From the NCBI GenBank assembly GCA_965230965.1, contig OZ246401.1, positions 744,001-808,000 of the forward strand: a DNA stretch of 64,000 bases. The letters run 5' to 3'. Below, piece by piece: positions 50,523 to 57,829 of this stretch; position 1 is the stretch's first letter, and every line of letters starts with the position of its first letter. The notes under the pieces are model-generated. The model ran no database searches and was not told where the DNA came from. It saw only the letters and a program-made list of their open reading frames with translations. The DNA is from OLB23 sp965230965. Lineage in GTDB: Bacteria > Patescibacteriota > Microgenomatia > UBA1406 > HO2-37-13b. The position numbers were made by a program, and so were the translations under genes.

Positions 50523-51945
50523 GCGGGCGGTCTTGAACATAGGCCAGATTATCTTTCAACGCAATTTCAGCCTTCGTAAGTTCCAAAGTTATGTCGACAT
50601 AATGCGCTGGCTTTGAAAGCAGATCAAGTTTTGCTAATTTCGTCGCAATAATACGCGCACTCATTCCCTTATCCGTATACAAAACTTCCCCATTTCCATC
50701 GACCAATTCTAACAGTAATTCTTCTTCATTTTTTTGAATCCGCACAAGCCCTCGTGGATCGATATCAGTTTTTTCATCAAAGTAAGGTTTAACGCTTTCC
50801 CACATTTGGCATTTCACCGTGTTGAGGGCATTGTCCCAATCTTCCTCATAAATATGAGCAGATATTGATTGAATACTAAGCATGCCCACGTGCATCTTGG
50901 TTTCTGTAGCAATATGTTGTTGCAGACAAAGTAATCCATACGCATTTGAGATGGCAGCTTTAAACATATCGTGCGAGCGGAAGGATGCAAAGAAATTCAG
51001 CCGGCCTTTTATATCAGCAAGTATTTGCACATTGGTCAGGCATGGCGGCGACGAGTTTTGCGTGTCAGTCTCTGGATGATAGGTTGTTGCAAAAGCACGA
51101 CGAGTTATGGTCGCCTCCTTTATTTTCTCAATGATGTAGCCTATCTGATCAATATGCCCAGGAAAATCATGCAGCCGGCTACCGTATGTATACGCTGTTG
51201 TTGCCGGCTTTTCTTTTGAGAAGAGTATCTTTTTATACTCTTCTCGCATATGTTTGCTGAGCCCGATGTGGTCTTTTAATGTTGTTGGCACATCGGGCTC
51301 GTAGAAATTCTTGATATCTTCATTCATAATCGTCCAGGTAATGGACTGCAATTCTTTTTGGCTGTTGCCATACTCTGTTTTTTTCTCTGCGCCATAGCGC
51401 AGAATGCGATCAATAACCTTGAGCCATGTTTCGTAGGTTGTGCGGCCATTGACTGCCCAGCCAACCTCTTCTGATGGCATTTGTGCAGTCGCAGATCGTT
51501 GAGGTTCTGGGAACGACTGCGGCTTCATATACGGCTTTGATTTTTTTGCCCCATCAATCTTTTCTGGCGCAATAAGCTTCACATTTTTCACAATATGAGC
51601 CAATGCATCGCGATCAATTTCTTTTTGGACCCCTTCAAATTTATGTGATCTCCATATTTCTTCCATTAATTCTCTTGCTGCTGATCCGATAGGAGTTTTT
51701 GATAAAGGACTATCTGCCAAAATGGCAATGGATGTTATGTGTGGATTGAGTGCAAGATTACGGAGCATAATTGACACACCTTCCTTACTATACAGCGTGC
51801 CAATCAGCGCATACTGACGGAGCAAATTTTTATTTTGCTTGATCAACATTTCTGGATCTGACCAACAGGTACACAGAGCAACATTATTGCCTTCTCCTAA
51901 AAATACCTTATATTTATCTGGTCGATATAGCTCAATTTTTTGCAT
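50494..51945 (-). CDS. thyA: Thymidylate synthase with long N-terminal extension
   Basis: 483 residues. The C-terminal ~300 residues are a ThyA domain: YTYGSRLHDFPG, catalytic Cys in SPPCLTNVQILA, the dUMP/folate motif FFASFRSHDMFKAAISNAYG and MLSIQSISAHIYEEDWD. It makes dTMP from dUMP using methylene-folate. The first ~180 residues (VALCTCWSDPEMLIKQNKNL, SIAILADSPLSKTPIGSA) resemble the DUF4346/tetrahydromethanopterin-methyltransferase-A-like domain that precedes ThyA in archaea and some Patescibacteria (from memory). The usual Cys-His is Cys-Leu here. No SD. Confidence 0.8.
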   Translation of the reverse strand: MQKIELYRPDKYKVFLGEGNNVALCTCWSDPEMLIKQNKNLLRQYALIGTLYSKEGVSIMLRNLALNPHITSIAILADSPLSKTPIGSAARELMEEIWRSHKFEGVQKEIDRDALAHIVKNVKLIAPEKIDGAKKSKPYMKPQSFPEPQRSATAQMPSEEVGWAVNGRTTYETWLKVIDRILRYGAEKKTEYGNSQKELQSITWTIMNEDIKNFYEPDVPTTLKDHIGLSKHMREEYKKILFSKEKPATTAYTYGSRLHDFPGHIDQIGYIIEKIKEATITRRAFATTYHPETDTQNSSPPCLTNVQILADIKGRLNFFASFRSHDMFKAAISNAYGLLCLQQHIATETKMHVGMLSIQSISAHIYEEDWDNALNTVKCQMWESVKPYFDEKTDIDPRGLVRIQKNEEELLLELVDGNGEVLYTDKGMSARIIATKLAKLDLLSKPAHYVDITLELTKAEIALKDNLAYVQDRPLIFEMFALK

Positions 51946-52058
51946 GAAAACGGGAACGAAATGAAAAAGAGGGTTAAAGGAAGCTTAGGAAGTATGAGGA
52001 GAATAGTTATTGAGTACGTTTACTCTAGGATTCATTTAACTATTATATAATATAAAGT

Positions 52059-52125
52059 TACGGATGGAGGGGTTTTGGCTCCTTCATGCGGTTGGTCCTG
52101 TATGACAGTCCACCCTCCATCCGTA
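52059..52125 (-). terminator. Long stem-loop beyond the 52202 gene
   Basis: 13-bp perfect inverted repeat TACGGATGGAGGG / CCCTCCATCCGTA enclosing 41 nt, with a smaller CTGT-ATG-ACAG dyad inside. It lies ~77 bp beyond the minus-strand stop, like the long stems after other GC-rich genes. A plus-strand short RNA is an alternative. Confidence 0.45.
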
Positions 52126-52201
52126 TCTTTAAAACAACACTACACCGCGATCTATCGATGCTTCACCAATGAACGCAATGCAATGCTGCCCGCACTACCT
52201 G

Positions 52202-52408
52202 TCAGACGTAGCGCGTACCGAACTTGCCCTGCAGCGTGTAATCGCCGTCGGGCACCTCGACTTCGAACAGGCTGTGTCGGCCGCGGCCAGCACCATCGGC
52301 ACCGTCATCGTTGGCAGGCTCGTAGGCATCTGCCGCAACGCGGTGACGCCGATTCTGCTCTTCGATCTCGTCCTGCATTCCCATCAGCAACGTTCCGGGA
52401 CAACACAT
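52202..52408 (-). CDS. Small GC-rich protein, unknown function
   Basis: 68 residues from the ATG at 52408, chosen because AAAGAGG lies seven bases upstream; an in-frame ATG further up (52483) has no SD. The start MCCPGTLLMGMQDEIEEQNR is acidic/helical, the middle is Gly/Asp-rich (NDDGADGAGRGRH), and it ends in FEVEVPDGDYTLQGKFGTRY. The composition is like the other GC-rich cassettes. It lies 108 nt downstream of a predicted structured RNA with an intrinsic terminator, so the RNA may be its leader. Confidence 0.45.
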   Translation of the reverse strand: MCCPGTLLMGMQDEIEEQNRRHRVAADAYEPANDDGADGAGRGRHSLFEVEVPDGDYTLQGKFGTRYV

Positions 52409-52515
52409 CTTGCACCTCTTTCTGGGCATTGCCCAATTGGTTGAAACCGCACTTAGAAGCCATGCTCCACTCTGTCTCGCCATGGAACATGGTCTCTAAG
52501 ATATCGATATATCCA

Positions 52516-52644
52516 CAAAAAAACCCGCTCGGGAGCGGGTTGCGGTGTTCTTTTGGTATCTTTTTTGTTTTACGCTAGCACACCGCAACCTCCCTTTCTA
52601 CAAGGGGTTGAGTGATACCAGACGGAAAACATCGAGATAACCAT
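52516..52644 (-). ncRNA. Predicted pseudoknotted RNA or attenuator leader
   Basis: Bounded by a minus-strand promoter (52651-52679) and an intrinsic terminator (CCCGCT-CCCG-AGCGGG then seven T, 52517-52539). Inside is an 11-bp perfect helix GGTTGCGGTGT / ACACCGCAACC (52580-52590 with 52538-52548). Its loop contains GATACCA (52554-52560), complementary over 7 bp to TGGTATC upstream of the helix (52614-52620), an H-type pseudoknot. A small CCCTT/AAGGG hairpin lies between. Known riboswitch consensus sequences that I can recall do not match. Confidence 0.5.
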
Positions 52645-52650
52645 AATTCG

Positions 52651-52702
52651 AATATACACTGGGCTTGTAAAATTTGCAAGTGGAAAAAATCTGTACTATA
52701 CT
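52651..52702. promoter_or_regulatory. Divergent promoters sharing one palindromic -35 hexamer
   Basis: TTGCAA (52674-52679) is its own reverse complement. To the right, a 17-bp spacer leads to TATACT (52697-52702) for the gene at 52712. To the left, a 17-bp spacer leads to TATATT on the minus strand (52651-52656) for the predicted RNA. RNA polymerase could use only one orientation at a time. Confidence 0.6.
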
Positions 52703-52711
52703 TGGGCTCAT

Positions 52712-53410
52712 ATGACACAAACACAACCAAACAAACAAATGGTCGTCGTGATTGCTGTTATCATTGCCCTCCTCTTTGTCGGCGCATTCTTCTTCATGAA
52801 GAAGTCTGAAGTCCCTACGAACTCAAATACCATGATGAACAATGGCATGATGAAAGACGCTGATGGAGATAATGACAACGACGGCGATACCAACATGATG
52901 GAAAGTGGAAAAAATTCCCTGATGGGCTTGATGGGCATGGGAAAGAATCTTCAATGTGATTTTAATTATGAAACTGCAGGAAAAGCAGGTTCAAAAGGAA
53001 GTGTCTATATTTCAGGTAAAAAAGTTCGTGGAGAATTTGGAAGCGAAGTAAATGGCAAGCAAACAATGATGAACATGATGCAAGATGATGGATATACGTA
53101 TGTATGGGGTTCAGCCTTGCCTGAAGGTATAAAAATGAAGGTTGATACGTCAAAAAACAATGGTACCACTTCAGGTTCGTCACAATATTTTGATCCAAAT
53201 CAAGAAATGAATTTTAATTGTAAAACGTGGAGTGTTGATGCATCAAAATTTGTTTTACCCACGAATATAACCTTTCGTGATATGTCAGCTATGATGAATC
53301 CAAGTAGTGGGACAAATAATGGTGCTGCGATGAAAGCAGGACAATGTGCTGCGTGCGCACAGTTGCAAGGTGAAGCTAAGGCAACGTGTGAGAAGCAGCT
53401 TGGTTGCTAA
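52712..53410 (+). CDS. Membrane-anchored extracellular protein, unknown function
   Basis: 232 residues. One N-terminal transmembrane helix (MVVVIAVIIALLFVGAFFFM) is followed by a Met/Asn/Asp-rich segment (~33-70, including NTMMNNGMMKDADGDND), a beta-rich domain (~75-190, QCDFNYETAGKAGSKGSVYI) and a Cys-rich end (AGQCAACAQLQGEAKATCEK). Similar proteins are common in Patescibacteria, from memory; the role is unknown. The ATG lies 9 bp after the -10 box (near-leaderless). Confidence 0.6.
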   Translation: MTQTQPNKQMVVVIAVIIALLFVGAFFFMKKSEVPTNSNTMMNNGMMKDADGDNDNDGDTNMMESGKNSLMGLMGMGKNLQCDFNYETAGKAGSKGSVYISGKKVRGEFGSEVNGKQTMMNMMQDDGYTYVWGSALPEGIKMKVDTSKNNGTTSGSSQYFDPNQEMNFNCKTWSVDASKFVLPTNITFRDMSAMMNPSSGTNNGAAMKAGQCAACAQLQGEAKATCEKQLGC

Positions 53411-53721
53411 TCGTGCTTAATATCTTTATGCAATTTTGCGAAGAATATAGAAACTGCTTGATGAATTTTATCTTCTACGTCGACTATTTTATTACGCAAA
53501 TGTAACCATATTTTTTCATGGTCCTCCTCATGAAGATGTGTGAGAAATATTTTTTTATCTTCTTCTGGTAATTCTGACAAGATGGTATCGATAACAATAT
53601 GGTGAATACTTTCTTCAGCAATGAGGACAAGTTCTTTTCGCTGATGATCTTTGTACCCTGCATCTTCCAGAGCTCTATGAAGATCACCGATCTGAATTAT
53701 GTGTGAGTAGAAATATTTCAT
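53407..53721 (-). CDS. Small helical protein, unknown function
   Basis: 104 residues, His/Glu-rich and helical (DLHRALEDAGYKDHQRKELV, ESIHHIVIDTILSELPEEDK). It overlaps the end of gene 52712 by 4 bp and the end of gene 53718 by 4 bp, so it is co-transcribed with the latter. No signal peptide or motif. Its pattern of conserved-looking helices suggests a folded protein. Confidence 0.55.
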   Translation of the reverse strand: MKYFYSHIIQIGDLHRALEDAGYKDHQRKELVLIAEESIHHIVIDTILSELPEEDKKIFLTHLHEEDHEKIWLHLRNKIVDVEDKIHQAVSIFFAKLHKDIKHD

Positions 53722-54614
53722 AATGTTTTTATTGGTCCCAGAGGTACCGTGTTTTCTGGATCATCTATAAAAAAGTATAAGACCGGACCCTTTGCTCGTC
53801 CATCTTGTCGTTCAAGATACGCCATAACTTCTGGTGAACCGCCAAGGTGCTTTTTTGTTGAAACACCTGGTCCCGCATCGCCGATGACGGCAACAATCCC
53901 CTTTCCATTTTCAGGATTTACCACGAGCATTTTTCTGAATTTAAAAAATTGATAAAGCTCCTTTGTGCGCTCGCCCCACCCTGGTGCTAAAAATGTTTGC
54001 ACCGCAATATAATATTTTTCTCGCTGTTTAATTTCTTCTGTCATATCGAGTCGTGAGGGAGCAAAATAACCCCACGCTCCCCTACCTGGAGCCATGCCAG
54101 ATGAAATATATTTTCGTTCTTCATCACTGTCAAAATGTGTCGCGATAGTATCGCCAGGATAGCGCATTAAGTGTTGCTCAGCGCCAATGATGCCATATGT
54201 GCGGTTAAGCCGATTCCCCTCTAGTTCGGCAACAGCCGTAAGATGAAACGAGTCGCTCAACAAAGCCCCGACGGCTGCATTCTGCGCATCATCCAGTGGC
54301 TCAACAGTTTCTGGCAATGTGGCGGCTAAGCCCGTAAGCAATTTTTGTAGCTGGTCGGCTTCTTTGTCGATGGTGGGTACGGGGGTGGGTAAAGAGGGTT
54401 CGAGATTAGGTGTTTGGGCAAGAACAGATCCGGGGTGACTCATCATAACGAGTCCGGCGAGAGATCCGGCTGCTACATATTTAGATTTCTCATGGGCTTC
54501 TTGTGCCCATCGCATGGCTTCTGCATGTGTATCCCACACTTTTTTTTCCAACTCAGCTTGTTGCGTTGCCCACTTATTGCGAAGATCCTCGTAGTATGAC
54601 TGCTGCTGCCGCAT
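53718..54614 (-). CDS. Exported protein, unknown function
   Basis: 298 residues from the ATG at 54614. A helical, charged N-terminus (~1-45) precedes a hydrophobic segment (SKYVAAGSLAGLVMMSHPGS) ending VLAQ, which suggests an internal signal anchor. Then a Pro linker (LEPSLPTPVPTI) and a globular domain (~100-298) with GMAPGRGAWGYFAPSRLDMT, GIVAVIGDAGPGVSTKKHLG and GSPEVMAYLE. Reminiscent of 3D/peptidoglycan-associated hydrolase folds, without a clear catalytic motif. TACAAT plus 6 nt precedes the ATG (leaderless). Confidence 0.55.
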   Translation of the reverse strand: MRQQQSYYEDLRNKWATQQAELEKKVWDTHAEAMRWAQEAHEKSKYVAAGSLAGLVMMSHPGSVLAQTPNLEPSLPTPVPTIDKEADQLQKLLTGLAATLPETVEPLDDAQNAAVGALLSDSFHLTAVAELEGNRLNRTYGIIGAEQHLMRYPGDTIATHFDSDEERKYISSGMAPGRGAWGYFAPSRLDMTEEIKQREKYYIAVQTFLAPGWGERTKELYQFFKFRKMLVVNPENGKGIVAVIGDAGPGVSTKKHLGGSPEVMAYLERQDGRAKGPVLYFFIDDPENTVPLGPIKTL

Positions 54615-54660
54615 AAATTCATTGTACGTTAGTTCAAACAGCTTTGCTATACTGAAACAC

Positions 54661-55467
54661 ATGGACCAAGATGGACCAAAACCAGATGTAGTTGATGTAA
54701 ATCCGCCGATTCCAGCGGAAGAAGAGCCGGATGTGATTCAACCTGATGGTGAAGATGAATATCAGCGCTCATTAGAAATACGCCAGCTTTCGGATGCTGC
54801 TCTTGTCGGTTCACTTCTCGATCAACTTGATGAAGCACTTGATACATATCAGGCAGATATGGAAATGCGCAAGGGTTTGGATGATGAACAAAGAGCTATA
54901 GAGGTCGAGAGATTAGAAACAATTCGTGCAGCTATGAGTGTGGAGCCTAGTTTTTTAAGAGGCGCTCGTATACGCATTAGTCATAAAGTAGAGAAGAAAC
55001 AAGATGAAGCTCGATTAGATCAAGGTGAAGATATTGGTGTCAATGTTGAAATTGACCTACCTAAATTGAGAAAACTTTTAGTACTCAATATATGGGGTTC
55101 AAAATTGGATTATGAATCATCTACGCAATTTGATCCAGGTTCTCATAAAAGAGCAGCTCTAGTTATGGATCGACCAAGAACAATTAATTTTCATATGTAT
55201 CGAAAATATAGTACCGGTAACCATGGATATGCTGATAATGAACGTCTAGAACATAATGCGAAGTATGTTTTTCATCGCACAGGTCATCCTGGTAATCATA
55301 CCGAGATAATGATGTTTGATGGTCAACCCTATAGAAATCATGAATCAAGACCACAACATGTCACACCATCCCAGGTATCCAGAACGATGAATGGCAACTT
55401 ATTTGCTCTTACCGATGAGTTGTATAATCGAAGAGGTGTTGAAGAGCCTACTCCAAGTCTCGGTTGA
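54661..55467 (+). CDS. Unknown soluble protein
   Basis: 268 residues from the ATG at 54661, with TATACT and 7 nt upstream (leaderless). An acidic, Pro-rich start (KPDVVDVNPPIPAEEEPDVI) is followed by a helical part (~40-120) and a more globular C-terminal half (KLRKLLVLNIWGSKLDYESS, YVFHRTGHPGNHTEIMMFDG). No motif was recognised. Divergent from gene 53718-54614 with only 46 bp between starts. Confidence 0.55.
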   Translation: MDQDGPKPDVVDVNPPIPAEEEPDVIQPDGEDEYQRSLEIRQLSDAALVGSLLDQLDEALDTYQADMEMRKGLDDEQRAIEVERLETIRAAMSVEPSFLRGARIRISHKVEKKQDEARLDQGEDIGVNVEIDLPKLRKLLVLNIWGSKLDYESSTQFDPGSHKRAALVMDRPRTINFHMYRKYSTGNHGYADNERLEHNAKYVFHRTGHPGNHTEIMMFDGQPYRNHESRPQHVTPSQVSRTMNGNLFALTDELYNRRGVEEPTPSLG

Positions 55468-55792
55468 GATCTGCGATTCCCATCATTGCTTGATAAAACA
55501 AGTCGTAAACTAAATGAGGTTCAACTCCCTCAGTATTAGAAGCTTCTAAAAAGGCTCTTCCATAGACCCATGCGGTGTCTAATATTGCTTCAACTGAAGC
55601 CGGATCCCCGTCAAAATGTACTAGAGCAATTTCCGATGGAACGTCTGAGTCAACCCGATCAGGTACTGTGGTATTGGGTTGTGTACTGTATACACTAGTG
55701 GCAACACGAATGAGAGGGAGGGCGTTTAACGGCACAATAAAACTGCCGTCTGGATTTTCTGCAAAAGGATGTCCTTCATTTCGATCTACCAT
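55448..55792 (-). CDS. Small unknown protein
   Basis: 114 residues, acidic, no signal peptide (MVDRNEGHPFAENPDG at the start, DTAWVYGRAFLEASNTEGVE later). Convergent with gene 54661-55467, overlapping it by 20 bp. No motif recognised. Confidence 0.5.
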   Translation of the reverse strand: MVDRNEGHPFAENPDGSFIVPLNALPLIRVATSVYSTQPNTTVPDRVDSDVPSEIALVHFDGDPASVEAILDTAWVYGRAFLEASNTEGVEPHLVYDLFYQAMMGIADLNRDLE

Positions 55793-55817
55793 AGCCCCAT
55801 ATTATATCATAAGAGGC

Positions 55818-56213
55818 TTATTTTTCTTTCATCGATAGGCTCAAAAGGAAGATCAGAGCCATCACTATCTGACATGAGACGCAGACCGGACATAAGACTT
55901 TTAGTTGAAATATCTCAATAAATCCAATATAGAGACAAAAACCCAAACCAAACGTCGCCATGCCAAGCAGAAGCTTTTTGTTTTGTTTAAATGTGGCAAA
56001 AAGAATGACGATATATCCCACCAAGCCATATAGCGGCGTTGGAATTCCCAATGTTTTAGCCACTGGGCCATTAATCACCGCATCGCAATTAATCGTTTCA
56101 TTAATGCTACATGGTTTAAACGCAGGTTGAAAAAGTTGTTGCCACAAAAGGTACATTGAAAGTAATACGCCAACGACCGCAAGTATTTTTATATATGAAT
56201 ATTTCTTTTCCAT
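55818..56213 (-). CDS. Vitamin K epoxide reductase (VKOR) family protein
   Basis: 131 residues, four transmembrane helices. The loop Cys pair is in FKPCSINETINCDAVINGPV, the Ser/Thr region is LGIPTPLYGLVGY, and the active-site CxxC is VLCPVCVSCQ. Bacterial VKOR re-oxidises a DsbA-like partner using quinone, enabling disulfide formation in exported proteins. That fits the many Cys-rich secreted proteins of this window. No DsbA-like gene is adjacent. Confidence 0.9.
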   Translation of the reverse strand: MEKKYSYIKILAVVGVLLSMYLLWQQLFQPAFKPCSINETINCDAVINGPVAKTLGIPTPLYGLVGYIVILFATFKQNKKLLLGMATFGLGFCLYIGFIEIFQLKVLCPVCVSCQIVMALIFLLSLSMKEK

Positions 56214-56217
56214 AATC

Positions 56218-56532
56218 TTATGGTACTAGCTTATATATACATTTTCCATCAGAACATTCAATTATTGGACAATGACTTCTATTGCCATACATTTTTATGG
56301 TTTGTTCACCGCATCTATCCGGACAATCTCTTGCCGTTGTACATGTGCCATCTCCGCTTTCATATATAGTTCTAGAAGGAACGGGAATTGTTACTATGTT
56401 TTCTGGCATCACAACACGCTGTATAAATGATTTCTCCAAAGTGGATTGACGTTTTCCTAGAACGTAAAATGTCCCTGCAACTGCAATGATAATACCGAGC
56501 AACATGAGTAGTTCCTTATGCGTTAGCTTCAT
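56218..56532 (-). CDS. Small membrane-anchored Cys-rich protein
   Basis: 104 residues from the ATG at 56532. One transmembrane helix (ELLMLLGIIIAVAGTFYVLG) then an exposed Cys-rich domain (GTCTTARDCPDRCGEQTIKM, HCPIIECSDGKCIYKL) with six to seven Cys. It begins inside the upstream cupin gene (17-bp overlap) and ends 4 bp before VKOR, so the three form an operon. It may be a disulfide partner or substrate of VKOR; that is inference from position. Confidence 0.6.
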   Translation of the reverse strand: MKLTHKELLMLLGIIIAVAGTFYVLGKRQSTLEKSFIQRVVMPENIVTIPVPSRTIYESGDGTCTTARDCPDRCGEQTIKMYGNRSHCPIIECSDGKCIYKLVP

Positions 56533-56896
56533 GGGATTCAGCTTTTTGAGCATCAGCTTTTGTTGCATGAACGGTCCCATCAGGATGTTGTGGAGGTGCG
56601 TACACAGTGAATAATTTCAAATCAGTTTGGCCACTATTTACGAAGTTGTGTTCTGTCCCAGCAGGAACATATACAATATCATGTTCTACTAACGATCGTG
56701 TTTCGCCATTAAGCGTAGCTTCGCATTCGCCTTCAACAAAATATAATATTTGATCGACATCGCCATGTGTTTCCATGCCTATGTCCTCACCTACTTTAAT
56801 ATTCATTGCGACTACCTGAGCATGGACTCCCGTATGAAGAACTTTCCTAAAATTTAAATTTTCTTTGGTTTGTTTTTTTATATCTTCTGCATACAT
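56516..56896 (-). CDS. Cupin-domain protein
   Basis: 126 residues. The metal-site motifs are GMETHGDVDQILYFVEGECE (His, His-like Asp, Gln/Glu) and PAGTEHNFVNSG (His). This form is a one-domain cupin of the type often annotated as mannose-6-phosphate isomerase-like. The tail is Ala/Lys/Glu-rich (TKADAQKAESHEANA). First gene of the cupin-Cys-rich-VKOR operon. No SD. Confidence 0.85.
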   Translation of the reverse strand: MYAEDIKKQTKENLNFRKVLHTGVHAQVVAMNIKVGEDIGMETHGDVDQILYFVEGECEATLNGETRSLVEHDIVYVPAGTEHNFVNSGQTDLKLFTVYAPPQHPDGTVHATKADAQKAESHEANA

Positions 56897-56930
56897 ATAC
56901 GTTCATTGTACACCTTAAAAATAAAATTTG

Positions 56931-57013
56931 CGGAGAGGGCGAGATTCGAACTCGCGGTCCTTGCGGACGGCGGTTTAGTAAACCGCTGCACTAGGCCACT
57001 ATGCGACCTCTCC
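56931..57013 (-). tRNA. tRNA-Ser with anticodon ACT
   Basis: Minus strand: acceptor GGAGAGG / CCTCTCC, D arm as in the other Ser tRNA, anticodon stem GCGGT / ACCGC with loop TTACTAA, so the anticodon is ACT where GCT is usual. Variable arm GTCC-GCAA-GGAC, T arm GCGAG-TTCGAAT-CTCGC, discriminator G (typical for Ser). The CCA end is not encoded. Confidence 0.85.
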
Positions 57014-57080
57014 ATGTCGCTAATTTTAGATATTATACAAGGTAGTCTTGGCTATTCGAATATGTTAATATTTAAGTATC

Positions 57081-57815
57081 ATGAACTGGCTGTTCGATCT
57101 TCTTTATAAGGGTTTATTTGTACTCATTCCCCTTTTTGTATTTATTCTCTCTCGAAATGATTATACGTCGGCTTTTAACTTCTATATTACTCTGATCTTG
57201 ATTATGGTAACAATGGCCTACGCCTCTTTTAGAACCCATAAAATCTTTTCTATGCAGCGCATGGGAATTTTACTTTTGCTTACAGTGCTCTACCTTGTTG
57301 CTACTTCTGGCTGGTTTTTTTCGCCCTTTTTCTTTCTTCTTTATCTTGCTTCAATAGGTATTGCCTTTTTTTATGGTCATGTCGCCGCGATGATATTTAC
57401 CTTTACACTCGTTGCGCTTTTTTCGTTAAATATCGGCGAAGTAGATATTACATACGATTTTCTCGTCCTCCTCTCGCTCCTTTCTGTATTGCCGCTTAAC
57501 TATGTATTGAGGAAGTATTTTCTTTCATTAAAAGAAGAACAAAAGGATATTCTTATTCTTAAGCGAGGCGATGGTAAGAATTCAAATTCAAATGTTGCTG
57601 AATTACTGGCGAATAAAGTCAACAGTCTGTCTGCGTATCTTCGGGAAGATATAAATGACATTAAGCAGCTTGCATATGCAGCAGAAAAACTTACGTCTAA
57701 AGATGATCAAAAGAAGAATAATGAACGTATTCGCACAAGCGCCGAAAAAGCTCTTCGTATTCTCAATGATTTTGAACAAGAAGTAACCGGCACAACGGTG
57801 AAGAAAAATTTATAG
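57081..57815 (+). CDS. Membrane protein with C-terminal coiled coil
   Basis: 244 residues. About five or six transmembrane helices (LFVLIPLFVFILS, FYITLILIMVTMAYASF, GILLLLTVLYLVATSGWFF, FFLLYLASIGIAFFYGHVAA, FLVLLSLLSVLPLNYVL) occupy 1-~150. The last ~85 residues are charged and coiled (KKNNERIRTSAEKALRILND). It precedes the giant surface protein by 14 bp on the same strand and could assist its export or anchoring, although nothing direct shows this. Confidence 0.6.
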   Translation: MNWLFDLLYKGLFVLIPLFVFILSRNDYTSAFNFYITLILIMVTMAYASFRTHKIFSMQRMGILLLLTVLYLVATSGWFFSPFFFLLYLASIGIAFFYGHVAAMIFTFTLVALFSLNIGEVDITYDFLVLLSLLSVLPLNYVLRKYFLSLKEEQKDILILKRGDGKNSNSNVAELLANKVNSLSAYLREDINDIKQLAYAAEKLTSKDDQKKNNERIRTSAEKALRILNDFEQEVTGTTVKKNL

Positions 57816-57829
57816 CGCCCAATATATTC

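Noticed and set aside
52560..52610. T-box leader (similar to AGGGTGG-ACCGCG)
   Set aside because: The sequence reads AAAGGGAGGTTGCGGTG; the T-box core is not present and no specifier loop was found.
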